This document shows positions 26,798 to 35,963 of a stretch of 64,000 bases of DNA, one piece after another. The stretch comes from Bacillus amyloliquefaciens DSM 7 = ATCC 23350 (GTDB lineage: Bacteria > Bacillota > Bacilli > Bacillales > Bacillaceae), in assembly GCF_000196735.1 (NCBI RefSeq), contig NC_014551.1, positions 1,297,001 through 1,361,000 of the forward strand, given 5' to 3'. Both the position numbers and the translations under genes were made by a program. The notes beneath the pieces were generated by a model that searched no databases, was not told the DNA's origin, and saw only the letters and a program-made list of their open reading frames with translations. The number at the start of each line of letters is the position of its first letter. The first letter of the stretch is position 1.

Positions 26798-26963
26798 AGT
26801 TATCACTCCTGATTACTTCATATTTGAATAGTTGATGTATCTTGAATTTTATCCTAGCACATATTTTCAATTTATTTCTATTCATAACCTTAACTATTAA
26901 CATAACACAACAATAGTCATGAATCCGGAAGTGAAATTTTTCCCAAGAAAGCAGCGGGAGCGC

Positions 26964-26995
26964 ACAAAAAACCCGAGCCATAGGACAGGCTCGGG
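26964..26995 (-). terminator. yjgD terminator
   Basis: Perfect stem CCCGAGCC / GGCTCGGG; on the minus strand it is followed by TTTTTTG. It lies just after the yjgD stop. Confidence 0.85.
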
Positions 26996-27004
26996 AGATG
27001 ATGT

Positions 27005-27547
27005 TCACTCATCAGTCTGCGGTTTTTGATGATGCTTTTGGTCTTCAGGAGGCTGCGTATTTCTCTCCATACCGCCCGTATCAGCACCCATGCCCTTAAG
27101 GAAAGAAAACAGCAGAGTGACGGCTTTGTTGATTTCCGGGTCTTTTAAAGCGCGGACGATATCAAAATAACCCGTCTTTTTGCCGCTGTCTTTCTCCTCG
27201 ACAGCCTTTGTGACCCCCGCATTGAGTTTGACGATAAACGGTTCAAGCTGTTTTACATCAAGCATGCCGAGGACTCCGGTCAGCAGCAGGAGATTTTTCA
27301 GCATATTGGCCGTTTCCGGAGTATTCGCTTTTTTCACCAGGATATCCATTACTTTGTCGCCCTGGCCGAAGAGTCCGCGCAGCAGCGCCAAAACACCGCG
27401 CTCGTTCATGTGCTCAAGAATATGGAGTGACTCCAAAATCGCGTCCTTATTTTTTAAAAGAGCCGTCTCGATCTCTTCTAAGTCCTTTCTTCGTTTGTCT
27501 TCTTCTGTGACGGTCTGTTTTCGGATGTTGCTGATTGCTTTAGCCAT
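27005..27547 (-). CDS. yjgD: DUF1641 protein YjgD
   Basis: A 180-residue helical protein of the DUF1641 family: LEEIETALLKNKDAILESLH, GDKVMDILVKKANTPETANM, and a flexible Pro/Gln-rich tail. The family is found next to formate dehydrogenase-like genes and next to ndh (see yjlC), which suggests an accessory role in electron transfer. The start overlaps the end of yjgC by 70 bases. It has kept its place behind the detached yjgC tail, and its promoter has probably been lost with the inversion. Confidence 0.85.
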   Translation of the reverse strand: MAKAISNIRKQTVTEEDKRRKDLEEIETALLKNKDAILESLHILEHMNERGVLALLRGLFGQGDKVMDILVKKANTPETANMLKNLLLLTGVLGMLDVKQLEPFIVKLNAGVTKAVEEKDSGKKTGYFDIVRALKDPEINKAVTLLFSFLKGMGADTGGMERNTQPPEDQKHHQKPQTDE

Positions 27548-28359
27548 TTTGCTGTTACGGCGTCTCCCGGAAATACATAATCTTTACGCGCCCATTTCCG
27601 CTCAACCCGGACACCGATCTGCGGCTGCGGGTTTCCGTATCGGAAATTGATTTTCGGAAGCGGGTTAATGCCTTCTTTTTTCAATATCTCCATCTTCGCT
27701 GAAGTTTCTTTATAGGCCGGTGTATCGGTATCCTTATCCGCATAGCTGCTCGTTAAAAGGTTAATAGCGGCGTCTTTTGAATCGTTCATCGGCAGATATA
27801 CCTGCTTGCCTTTTACCCGGTCTGTGATAACGCATTTGACTTTCACATTCCCGTATGGCGATGTCAGACGGACAAGCGTTCCGTCTTCAAGCCCTCTTTC
27901 TTCAGCGAGTTCGGGTGAGACCTCCAGAAATACACTCGGTGTTTTTTCGGATATCCCTTTTGATCGGTAAGTCAGATTTCCTTCATGAAAATGCTCAAGC
28001 AGCCGCCCGTTATTCACATGAAGATCATATCTTCATCAAATTCCTTCGGCTCCGTCCACTGAACGGGATAGAGAACCGCTTTGCCGTCTGAAAACGGAAA
28101 CTTGTCCGTAAATAAAAGCGGTGAATCGGTTCCGTCCGCTGCAACCGGCCATTGCAGTGAATTGTAGCCTTCGAGCCGTTCATAAGTGACGCCTGCGTAG
28201 AGCGGCGAAAGCATCGCAGCTTCTTCCATAATGTCTGCCGGGTGTTCATAGCGCCAATCAGCCCCGAGCCGGTTGGCGATGTCCGTAATGACCTGCCAAT
28301 CGGGCTTTGAATCGCCCAGCGGTTCAAACGCTTTGTAAAGACGCTGCACCCTCCGTTCC
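27478..28359 (-). pseudogene. yjgC: yjgC back part, inverted and frameshifted
   Basis: Beginning at the junction near 28360 the minus strand reads [20 protein letters not shown], the continuation of yjgC from residue about 710, and runs through the molybdopterin dinucleotide-binding domain (NNGRLLEHFHEGNLTYR, VRLTSPYGNVKVKC). Near 28026 the frame slips by one base: EFDEDM...stop, where [10 protein letters not shown] would follow in the next frame. One T appears to be missing. The gene is thus broken twice. Confidence 0.88.
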
Positions 28360-28361
28360 GT

Positions 28362-28590
28362 GCCTTATGTCTTTTCCGAATACAAGCACTTCGCCTTCAT
28401 CAGGGGTATTCATCAGATTGCACAGTGACAGCAGTGTGCTCTTTCCCGCGCCGGAAGGCCCTATCAACGCCGTAATAGAGCCTTTTTGTATATGTCCGGT
28501 TACTCCGCTGAGGACATCAAAGGCTGTATTGTTTTGTTCAAAGCGTTTGCCGGCTGACAGAAAAGATATTGCCGGAATTTTTTCTTTCAT
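28362..28590 (-). pseudogene. yjkB: yjkB front part (ABC ATPase), joined to the yjgC tail
   Basis: From ATG 28590 (behind AAAGGTG) about 76 residues of an ABC ATPase are intact, including Walker A in LIGPSGAGKSTLLSL and up to VLVFGKDIR. At 28360-28361 the sequence switches to yjgC and reads out of frame to a stop near 28324. The signature motif and Walker B are at 21884-22390. A truncated ATP-binding peptide could be made but would not work as a transporter subunit. Confidence 0.9.
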
Positions 28591-28616
28591 ACAGAATAAC
28601 ACCTTTCGTAAAAAAA

Positions 28617-29600
28617 TCAGGAACCGGTGAGATCGGCTGATGTTTGATCCGCCGTTTTCGGGTCAGCCTGCCGGGAAGCGAATGTATGCATGACCATTCC
28701 CGCAATAATAATGAACAGTCCGGCAAACGAAAGAAGTGACGGAAACGCTGCGGATAAAAAGACGATCTCGCCGATCAGTGCAAAAAGAACCTCTCCGGAT
28801 TGTGTCGCTTCTACAGCAGCGAGCTTCTGCGGCTCATTCCTCACCATATCGGTGGCGCGGAAAAATAATACTGTTGCTATAACGCCTGAGCTGAGTGCAA
28901 CGATAAAGGATTGGAATGTCTGTCCCATTGACGGAAGACCGTCTCTGTGCCAGCCGAAAGCGGCAATCAAAAGCCAAAACGGTAAGCTGGCGAGCGTCAT
29001 GCCGAGCACGCGCTGAAACGTATCGAGTTTTCCGCCGTATTGTTCCAGCATTTTACGGTTGCCGAGCGGATAGGCAAAAGCGGCGATGACCACCGGCACA
29101 ACACTGAGTATTATCGTGCGGCCGGACAGGGAGCCTGCATGCTGAAGCTGTATCAGGCCGGCTCCTATCAGGATGATGACGGAAGTAACCAGCGAAATAA
29201 GCGGAATCTTTTGTCTGACGAGAACCGGACCCGCCGGGGAATCTTTTGTTTCGCAGAAAAACGGCGACAGAAGCACGCCCGCGACAATTGTAATCTGCCA
29301 TGTGCCGGCGATCAGCCAGCCCGGCCCGTATGCCGCCGCAAAGGTAATCGGAGCATAAAAAAGCACGAAGCCGGTAAAACTCCATTTCAGCCAAAAAAAC
29401 GGTTTTTTCCGGATTTCATGCCAGAGCGGCCCCCACTTTCCTTTCGCATAAACGATCACAAATAAAAACGGAACCATAAAAAGAAAACGCAGGGAAGAGC
29501 TCCATATCCAGCTTCCGCCAGAGAGCTCCATCGCCCTGTTTAAAATAAATGTGACTGCAAAAAACAGAGACGCCAATATTCCGATTAAGATGGCTTTCAT
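28617..29600 (-). CDS. yjlA: DMT-superfamily (EmrE-like) membrane protein YjlA
   Basis: A 327-residue protein with ten membrane helices and the two-repeat EamA layout. The N-terminus is ILIGILASLFFAVTFILNRA, and the second half has a DATQSGEVLFALIGEIVF-like segment. The start at 29600 follows GAGGGA. B. subtilis yjlA occupies the same place between yjkB and yjlB. The substrate is unknown. Confidence 0.87.
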   Translation of the reverse strand: MKAILIGILASLFFAVTFILNRAMELSGGSWIWSSSLRFLFMVPFLFVIVYAKGKWGPLWHEIRKKPFFWLKWSFTGFVLFYAPITFAAAYGPGWLIAGTWQITIVAGVLLSPFFCETKDSPAGPVLVRQKIPLISLVTSVIILIGAGLIQLQHAGSLSGRTIILSVVPVVIAAFAYPLGNRKMLEQYGGKLDTFQRVLGMTLASLPFWLLIAAFGWHRDGLPSMGQTFQSFIVALSSGVIATVLFFRATDMVRNEPQKLAAVEATQSGEVLFALIGEIVFLSAAFPSLLSFAGLFIIIAGMVMHTFASRQADPKTADQTSADLTGS

Positions 29601-29729
29601 TAAATCCCTCATTTTGACACATATTTTTTTATACTATACTATTCACCGGCAGGCTCCGCAATGGAATATGAGAAAATAGCGTTTTAATAAATGATGAATG
29701 GGAAACAGACATATACGGAGGTGAACACA

Positions 29730-30227
29730 ATGCAGAAAGAGGATATTCAAGTTCTTTATTTTGAAGATGACGGCTGCATTCCGAATAACCCGAATCTTCC
29801 GCTTGTCATTTATAAAGCGGTATTTAATGAAGAAACGGTGCGGAAAGCAGAGACGGTTCTCCGCCGGCATGATTGGTCGAACAGCTGGACGGGCGGGGTG
29901 TTTCCGTATCACCATTTTCACAGCACCACGCACGAAGTTCTTGTCGCGGTAAAAGGAAAGGCGGTATTGAGGTTCGGCGGAGAACAAGGGGCGGACGCCG
30001 TTCTTGAAACGGGAGACGCAGCGGTCATTCCGGCCGGCACCGGACATAAAAAACTGTCAGGCAGTTCTGATTTTACCGTGATCGGCGCTTATCCGGGCGG
30101 CCGGCAGTACGATACAAAAACGGAGAAAAATGATAGAACTTTAAAAGAAATCAGCCGTGTCCCGCTCCCGGAATATGACCCCTTTACGGGAAAAACGGGA
30201 CCGCTTTTAAAAATGTGGGGAAAATGA
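29730..30227 (+). CDS. yjlB: Cupin-domain protein YjlB
   Basis: A 165-residue cupin: HHFHSTTHEVLVAVKGKAVL holds the first metal-binding motif (H.H...E) and DAAVIPAGTGHKKLS the second (the His). Such small cupins are often isomerases or dioxygenases; the reaction is unknown. ATG 29730 follows GGAGGTG. It is divergent from yjlA, as in B. subtilis. Confidence 0.88.
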   Translation: MQKEDIQVLYFEDDGCIPNNPNLPLVIYKAVFNEETVRKAETVLRRHDWSNSWTGGVFPYHHFHSTTHEVLVAVKGKAVLRFGGEQGADAVLETGDAAVIPAGTGHKKLSGSSDFTVIGAYPGGRQYDTKTEKNDRTLKEISRVPLPEYDPFTGKTGPLLKMWGK

Positions 30228-30504
30228 CAGGGGATAAGCGGATGGTCTGTAAAAAAATAGTCTGAAAGAAACGTTATTACACCCCCGCCATATAAATAAT
30301 TTCATAAACGAAACAATTCACGTTCAAATTTTGTTCAAAAAGTGTTATTATATAAGAGTAAATCAAATTGGGGTTTTTTATGTTTGCTATTTTCAGAGAG
30401 GAAAAAAGAAATTTTGACTTATTCAATTGTTTTTGTTGATATAAAAATAATACTGAATATGGCAAAGTGAAAAACTGGGTAGTAAACATTTATTTTTGTA
30501 AATG

Positions 30505-30573
30505 ATTGTGCATGAATTCACAATCTTGCTTTTTCATGCTTTTCTGCATGAAAGGGGAAAGGCTACCCTTTCC
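30505..30573 (+). promoter_or_regulatory. Rex-type operator and leader hairpins before yjlC-ndh
   Basis: ATTGTGCATGAATTCACAAT (30505-30524) is a near-perfect palindrome fitting the Rex consensus TTGTGAA...TTCACAA. Rex senses the NADH/NAD ratio, and the yjlC-ndh operon is a known Rex target in B. subtilis. Downstream are a hairpin TTCATGC / GCATGAA (about 30533-30552) and a GGAAAGG / CCTTTCC stem (30556-30573) in the leader. Confidence 0.7.
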
Positions 30574-30614
30574 AAAAAAATCAGCATACTGCTTATAGTA
30601 AAGGAGAATCGGAT

Positions 30615-31031
30615 ATGCCAGAAACAATCGATCAAACAAATGCATCTGTCAGCCAAGGCCAACGCGATCTTATCGATCAGCTGCTAAAACCTGAAGTTCA
30701 AGAATCACTGACTGTTTTAGTGGATCAGCTTCCAAAACTGACTGAGTTAGTAAATATTTTAACGAAGTCTTATGATTTTGCACAGTCTGTAGCGACAGAC
30801 GAAGTATTGAAGAGCGATACAGTGGGTGCGCTTACAGAAATTCTTGAGCCGGTGAAAGAAACAGCGAAAGAAGTCGCAGCTACTGCGATCGAAGCAAAAG
30901 ACCGCGCGGATGCAAGCAATGAGACAATCGGACTTTTCGGCCTGCTGCGCATGCTGAAAGATCCTCAAGCTCAAAAGCTGTTCCGTTTTGCTAACAGCTA
31001 TCTTGAAATCATGAACGAAAAACAAAAATAA
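30615..31031 (+). CDS. yjlC: DUF1641 protein YjlC
   Basis: A 138-residue helical protein of the same DUF1641 family as yjgD; the shared pattern is VLVDQLPKLTELVNILTKSY and LFGLLRMLKDPQAQKLFRFA. It precedes ndh by 39 bases in one operon, as in B. subtilis. An accessory role with the NADH dehydrogenase is plausible but unproven. AAAGGAG precedes the ATG. Confidence 0.88.
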   Translation: MPETIDQTNASVSQGQRDLIDQLLKPEVQESLTVLVDQLPKLTELVNILTKSYDFAQSVATDEVLKSDTVGALTEILEPVKETAKEVAATAIEAKDRADASNETIGLFGLLRMLKDPQAQKLFRFANSYLEIMNEKQK

Positions 31032-31070
31032 TCTCAGATTCAAATTGATATAAAGGACGGAGGATATACG

Positions 31071-32249
31071 ATGTCAAAACATATTGTCATTTTAGGCGCT
31101 GGTTACGGCGGAATTCTTTCTGCTTTAACCGTTCGCAAACATTACAGTAAAGATGAAGCACGCGTAACCGTTGTGAACAAATTCCCGACTCACCAAATTA
31201 TTACGGAACTGCACCGCCTTGCAGCCGGCAACGTGTCTGAACAGGCTGTTGCTATGCCGCTTGAAAAACTCCTGAAAGGAAAAGACGTTGACATTAAAAT
31301 CGCAGAAGTCAATTCTTTCTCAGTTGATAAGAAAGAAGTTGCCCTTTCTGACGGTTCTAAGCTGACTTATGACGCGCTTGTTGTCGGTCTTGGTTCAGTT
31401 ACTGCTTATTTCGGCATTCCTGGACTCGAAGAAAACAGCATGGTGCTGAAATCTGCTGCTGATGCCAACAAAGTATACAAACACGTGGAAGACCGTGTGC
31501 GTGAATACTCTAAAACGAAAAACGAAGCTGATGCAACGATTCTTATCGGCGGCGGCGGCTTAACAGGTGTTGAGCTTGTCGGTGAACTTGCTGACATCAT
31601 GCCGAACCTTACGAAAAAATACGGCGTAGATCCGACAGAAATCAAACTGAAATTAGTTGAAGCAGGTCCGAAAATTCTTCCTGTTCTTCCTGATGATCTT
31701 ATCGAACGCGCGACAAAAAGTCTTGAAAAACGCGGTGTTGAGTTCTTAACAGGTCTTCCTGTTACAAACGTGGAAGGAAACGTCATTGATCTGAAAGACG
31801 GTTCAAAAGTCGTTGCCAACACATTTGTATGGACAGGCGGCGTACAAGGCAACCCGTTAGTCGGTGAATCTGGCCTTGAAGTGAACCGCGGCCGCGCGAC
31901 TGTGAACGATTTCTTACAATCTACTTCTCATGAAGATGTATTTGTTGTCGGAGACAGCGCTGTATACTTTGCGCCGGACGGCCGTCCGTACCCGCCGACA
32001 GCTCAAATCGCTTGGCAGATGGGTGAACTTGTCGGTTACAACCTGTTCGCTTACTTAGAAGGAAAAACGCTTGAAACATTCAAGCCTGTAAACTCTGGTA
32101 CGCTTGCAAGCCTCGGACGTAAAGACGCGGTTGCCATCATCGGAGCGAACTCTACTCCGCTGAAAGGTCTTCCTGCATCATTAATGAAAGAAGCAAGTAA
32201 CGTACGTTATTTAACACATATCAAAGGATTATTCAGCCTCGCTTACTAA
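31071..32249 (+). CDS. ndh: Type II NADH dehydrogenase
   Basis: A 392-residue peripheral membrane flavoprotein that passes electrons from NADH to menaquinone without pumping protons. The FAD-binding GAGYGG is at residues 9-14, the NADH-binding fold is ILIGGGGLTGVELVGELAD, and VFVVGDSAVYF is the second FAD motif. The C-terminal amphipathic end (KGLFSLAY) anchors the membrane. The ribosome binding site is GGACGGAGG. Expression is probably under Rex with yjlC. Confidence 0.95.
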   Translation: MSKHIVILGAGYGGILSALTVRKHYSKDEARVTVVNKFPTHQIITELHRLAAGNVSEQAVAMPLEKLLKGKDVDIKIAEVNSFSVDKKEVALSDGSKLTYDALVVGLGSVTAYFGIPGLEENSMVLKSAADANKVYKHVEDRVREYSKTKNEADATILIGGGGLTGVELVGELADIMPNLTKKYGVDPTEIKLKLVEAGPKILPVLPDDLIERATKSLEKRGVEFLTGLPVTNVEGNVIDLKDGSKVVANTFVWTGGVQGNPLVGESGLEVNRGRATVNDFLQSTSHEDVFVVGDSAVYFAPDGRPYPPTAQIAWQMGELVGYNLFAYLEGKTLETFKPVNSGTLASLGRKDAVAIIGANSTPLKGLPASLMKEASNVRYLTHIKGLFSLAY

Positions 32250-32268
32250 TCCTTCAGATGACAATGAA

Positions 32269-32304
32269 GACATTGCCGGACTTTCTCGGCAATGTCTTTT
32301 TTTT
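32269..32304 (+). terminator. ndh terminator
   Basis: Perfect 10-bp stem GACATTGCCG / CGGCAATGTC followed by eight Ts. Confidence 0.9.
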
Positions 32305-32393
32305 GTGTATCAGTTAATACAATATTTTGAAAAATAAAATAAAAATGATTGATATGTGAGAAAGAGGAAGCTAAAATAAAAAAGAACGAAAAT

Positions 32394-32407
32394 TGTTAAC
32401 GTTAACA
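32394..32407 (+). promoter_or_regulatory. Candidate ExuR operator before uxaC remnant
   Basis: TGTTAACGTTAACA is a perfect 14-bp palindrome with a central CG, the form of LacI-family operators. It lies 36 bases before the uxaC start. A related copy is found before the uxaB remnant. Confidence 0.65.
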
Positions 32408-32429
32408 TTTTATAAGGGAGGATGAGAGT

Positions 32430-32912
32430 GTGAAAGCTTTTATGGGCGATGATTTTTTACTTGATAGTAAAACTGCCGTAAAGCTGTATCGGGAATACGC
32501 TTAAAAAATGCCGATTATTGATTATCACTGTCACTTGAGCCCGAAGGAAATCTATGAAAATAAAACCTTCGCAACCATTACGGAGGCATGGCTTTACGGT
32601 GATCACTATAAGTGGCGGATCATGAGAGCCAACGGCATCGAAGAGCGCTGCATTACCGGAAACGCATCAGATGAAGAGAAGTTTTTCGCCTGGGCTAAAA
32701 CAGTGCCGATGGCGATAGGCAACCCGCTGTACAGCTGGACGCATTTAGAGCTGCAGCGCTGGTTCGGTATTTATGACGTATTGAATGAAAAAACCGCACC
32801 GGAAATTTGGGAAAAAACGAATGAGCTCTTGCAGGGAGAAGGGTTTGGCGCGAGGGATCGGCAGCATGCCGAGCTCATTCAGGACTTACATCATACAAAA
32901 CCTCAACTTTAG
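32430..32912 (+). pseudogene. uxaC: uxaC remnant (glucuronate isomerase, front part)
   Basis: GTG 32430 behind GGGAGG opens MKAFMGDDFLLDSKTAVKLY, then a TAA at 32502-32504 interrupts the frame exactly before [20 protein letters not shown], the metal-binding start of UxaC. The frame continues to about GEGFGARD and then joins an unrelated tail ([17 protein letters not shown]), probably the end of a gene that once preceded exuR. About two thirds of UxaC and the rest of the operon are deleted. Confidence 0.85.
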
Positions 32913-32983
32913 TGATTTTATGGACTGCCCGTTAATGGTACAATAGAAATAAATGACAGTATACAGAAAGAAAGGAAAACCGA

Positions 32984-33982
32984 ATGGTAACCATAAAAGA
33001 TATCGCAAAACTCGCCAACGTATCCCACACAACCGTATCCCGGGCACTTAACGGCAGCCCCTACATTAAAGAGCATACAAAACAGAAAATATTAGAGCTC
33101 GCTTCACAGCTGAATTACACACCGAATGTAAATGCAAAAAGTCTTGCCGTGCAAAAGTCCCATACGATCGGACTGTTTTTTACAAGCATCACAAACGGAA
33201 CCTCACACAGCTTTTTTTCCGATACCATCAAAGGTGTAAACCGCACAATCAGTGAGGAATACAATTTGTTCGTGCGCGCGATTGACGATCTGAAAAGCTT
33301 TGAAACCATTACGCCCATGAGGTACGACGGAATCATCTTAATGAGCCAAAGCGACAGCGATAACTCCTTTATTTATCATATCCGCGAGAAAAACATCCCG
33401 CTCGTTGTGCTAAACCGGGACATTGACGACCGGAGCATCACCAATATTTTATCAAACGATAAAGAAGGTTCCAGACAAGCGGTCGACTGTCTGATTGCAA
33501 ACGGACACAGAGATATCGCGATTATTGAGGGGAAGGAAGGATTCAGGTCAACCGCACAGCGGAAAGAAGGCTATTTGACGGCTTTAATTGATCATTCAAT
33601 TCCGATTAAGCATGAATACAGTGTAAAAGGCCGCTATGATATGGAAAGCGGCAGTCAGGCGATGGAAAAACTATTAGCGCTTCAATCACCGCCCACGGCT
33701 GTTTTCTGTTCAAATGATGATATGGCGATCGGTGCGATGAATGCTATTTTCGCCAAAGGCCTGAACGTTCCGGAAGACATATCCGTTATCGGATTTGATG
33801 ACATCGGCATTTCCCAATACATGACGCCGAGGCTTTCGACAGTAAAACGCCCGGTTGAAAAAATCAGCATACTCGGCGCAGAGAAGATTTTAGCGCTTAT
33901 CGCCGACCCGAATACAGCGGCGGAAAAAATGTATGAAAACACCGAGGTGATGATCAGAGATTCAATCAAAAAACTCACATAA
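32984..33982 (+). CDS. exuR: LacI-family repressor of hexuronate genes
   Basis: A 332-residue LacI-type regulator, full length. The N-terminal helix-turn-helix is TIKDIAKLANVSHTTVSRAL with the hinge helix before KSLAVQKSHTIGL, then a periplasmic-binding-like ligand domain ending in DDIGISQYMTPRLSTVKRP. In B. subtilis ExuR represses the galacturonate/glucuronate operon. Here the target genes are wrecked, so the regulator is an orphan unless it acts elsewhere. Confidence 0.88.
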   Translation: MVTIKDIAKLANVSHTTVSRALNGSPYIKEHTKQKILELASQLNYTPNVNAKSLAVQKSHTIGLFFTSITNGTSHSFFSDTIKGVNRTISEEYNLFVRAIDDLKSFETITPMRYDGIILMSQSDSDNSFIYHIREKNIPLVVLNRDIDDRSITNILSNDKEGSRQAVDCLIANGHRDIAIIEGKEGFRSTAQRKEGYLTALIDHSIPIKHEYSVKGRYDMESGSQAMEKLLALQSPPTAVFCSNDDMAIGAMNAIFAKGLNVPEDISVIGFDDIGISQYMTPRLSTVKRPVEKISILGAEKILALIADPNTAAEKMYENTEVMIRDSIKKLT

Positions 33983-34019
33983 CGGCCCGTCTGAATAACC
34001 GGGTTTTCGCGCGAAAAAA

Positions 34020-34033
34020 TGTTAACGTGTGCA
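34020..34033 (+). promoter_or_regulatory. Second, imperfect ExuR-type operator
   Basis: TGTTAACGTGTGCA shares its first nine bases with the perfect palindrome at 32394-32407 and sits 24 bases before the uxaB start. Confidence 0.45.
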
Positions 34034-34056
34034 AAATGCAGAAGGAGGCGGACAGC

Positions 34057-34139
34057 TTGCGGCAGCTGAATAAAAAAATGTGCGGCGAATACATTCAATA
34101 TCCTGAAAAAGTCCTTCAGTTCGGCAAAGGCAGCATCAA
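34057..34139 (+). pseudogene. uxaB: uxaB remnant (tagaturonate reductase, first codons)
   Basis: TTG 34057 behind AAGGAGG opens LNKKMCGEYIQYPEKVLQFG, the N-terminus typical of tagaturonate reductase. After about 25 residues the frame leaves this family and the sequence becomes uxaA at about 34140. The rest of uxaB and the start of uxaA are deleted. Confidence 0.65.
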
Positions 34140-35141
34140 TACGGATGCTCGCAGCTGGGCGATGATCATGAGAATACGAAACAAATACTGATAAATGCCA
34201 TCCGCCATCCGAATGCGGGCGGTGTGCTTGTGTTAGGGCTCGGCTGTGAAAATAATGAGCTGGCAGCGATAAAGGAAACGCTCTCTGAAGTGAACGAGGA
34301 TCGGGTGAAATTTCTCGAATCACAGGCTGTCACAGATGAAATTGAAGCAGGGACTGCGCTTCTTAAAGACATACACTTTGCGGCAAGGGGAGATAAACGT
34401 GAAGAAATTCCGCTGTCAGAATTGAACATCGGATTGAAATGCGGCGGCTCTGACGGATTTTCCGGCATTACTGCAAACCCTTTATTAGGGAGATTTTCAG
34501 ATTACTTGATTGCACAAGGCGGGAGCACGGTCTTAACAGAAGTTCCTGAGATGTTCGGGGCTGAGACAATTCTCATGCAGCGCGCGGCGAGCGAGGAAGT
34601 GTTTCATAAAACAGTCCGATTGATCAATGATTTCAAGCAATATTTTAAAAAGCACGAGCAGCCGATTTATGAAAATCCGTCACCCGGGAATAAGGAGGGC
34701 GGCATTTCAACGCTCGAAGACAAGTCGCTCGGCTACACACAAAAGGCCGGAACGGCACCTGTTTCGGATGTTCTGGCATACGGCGACACATTGAAAACAA
34801 AGGGACTGACACTGCTCAGTGCACCCGGCAATGATTTAATCGCTTCCTCAGCGCTCGCCGCAGCCGGATGCCACATCGTTCTGTTTACAACCGGAAGAGG
34901 CACGCCGTTCGGCACAGTTGTCCCGACTGTGAAAGTATCAACAAACACCGATTTATTTCAATCAAAGCCTCATTGGATTGATTATAACGCTGGCAGATTG
35001 GCGGAAGAACAAACAACAGAAGATCACATTGTAAGAGAATTCATTCAATACAACATCAAAGTTGCAAGCGGAGAATTCGTCAATAACGAAAAAAATGATT
35101 TTCGGGAGCTTGCGATTTTTAAGTCCGGTGTGACGTTATAA
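34140..35141 (+). pseudogene. uxaA: uxaA remnant (altronate dehydratase, N-terminus missing)
   Basis: From about 34140 the frame reads GCSQLGDDHENTKQILINAI and continues cleanly to the normal end (ELAIFKSGVTL), with GLGCENNELAAIKETL and GIKCGGSD-like GLKCGGSDGFSGITANPLLG, the iron-binding region of the UxaA family. The first part of the protein (about 150 residues) is missing. An internal ATG at 34224 lies in the frame, but a product from it would lack essential residues. Confidence 0.85.
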
Positions 35142-35148
35142 GGGAAAA

Positions 35149-35177
35149 GGCGATCCGTGATAGGGTCGTCTTTTTGC
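35149..35177 (+). terminator. Weak terminator after uxaA remnant
   Basis: GGCGATCC / GGGTCGTC pair with two G-T pairs, followed by TTTTTGC. Confidence 0.5.
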
Positions 35178-35291
35178 ATTGCATGGGTGCACGGAACGGA
35201 ATGGCGCCTTAAATTAAAGGAGATTTTTATAATATATATAATTATTATGGAAGATTGATTTTCAGATCACGAAATTTCAGAGGAGATCCAA

Positions 35292-35963
35292 ATGAATACT
35301 ATTTTATATATTGAAGATGACCAAGAAATTGGACAATTTGTAAAGGATGATTTAGAAGAACGGGGTTATATGATTATCTGGCTCACTTCTTCCTATAATT
35401 ACGAAAAATACATAGAAAAGGCAGACCTTATCGTACTTGATATTATGATGCCTGGTTTAGATGGATTTACAATCGGCCAAAGGATGAAAAAAACACATCC
35501 GCAGATCCCTATCTTGCTGTTAACAGCAAGAACAGGTTTAGAAGATAAACTGAAAGGCTTAGAATTTTCGGATGATTATGTGACTAAGCCCTTTCATCCC
35601 GATGAACTGGCCGCACGAGTTGAAGTATTGTTAAGAAGGTTTGATAAGACTGCTATTCATGAATTGAAGTTAAAACACTTAAGTATTTACTTGAAAGAAA
35701 AAAGGATTTTAAATAATCAAAGTCATGAGGAAATATTTTTAACTGACAAGCAGTTAAGGATTTTTTTGCTTTTGCTTAGACATCCCAATCAAATATTAAC
35801 AAAGGAACAAATTTATGAAAATATTTGGGGACAGCCTTATATCGAAGGGGATAAAACGTTAATGGTACATATTCGGCATTTACGGCAAAAAATCGAGATA
35901 AACCCAAACGAGCCGGAGATTCTTGAAACAATCAGAGGAATTGGATACAGGATTAAACAATGA
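35292..35963 (+). CDS. OmpR-family response regulator
   Basis: A 223-residue regulator. Receiver domain 1 to about 115 has phosphorylatable D50 in LIVLDIMMPGLDGF and Lys in DDYVTKPFHPDELAARVEVL; the C-terminal winged helix ends with LMVHIRHLRQKIEINPNEPE and IRGIGYRIKQ. It overlaps the kinase gene by 4 bases. The low GC content and the position next to ABC transporter debris resemble lantibiotic-sensing systems such as SpaRK or MrsR2K2; this is inference. Confidence 0.88.
   Translation: MNTILYIEDDQEIGQFVKDDLEERGYMIIWLTSSYNYEKYIEKADLIVLDIMMPGLDGFTIGQRMKKTHPQIPILLLTARTGLEDKLKGLEFSDDYVTKPFHPDELAARVEVLLRRFDKTAIHELKLKHLSIYLKEKRILNNQSHEEIFLTDKQLRIFLLLLRHPNQILTKEQIYENIWGQPYIEGDKTLMVHIRHLRQKIEINPNEPEILETIRGIGYRIKQ

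Noticed and set aside
30277..30489. A 70-codon minus-strand frame upstream of yjlC
   Set aside because: It lies in the AT-rich promoter region of yjlC-ndh, has no ribosome binding site, and its composition is that of random AT-rich DNA.
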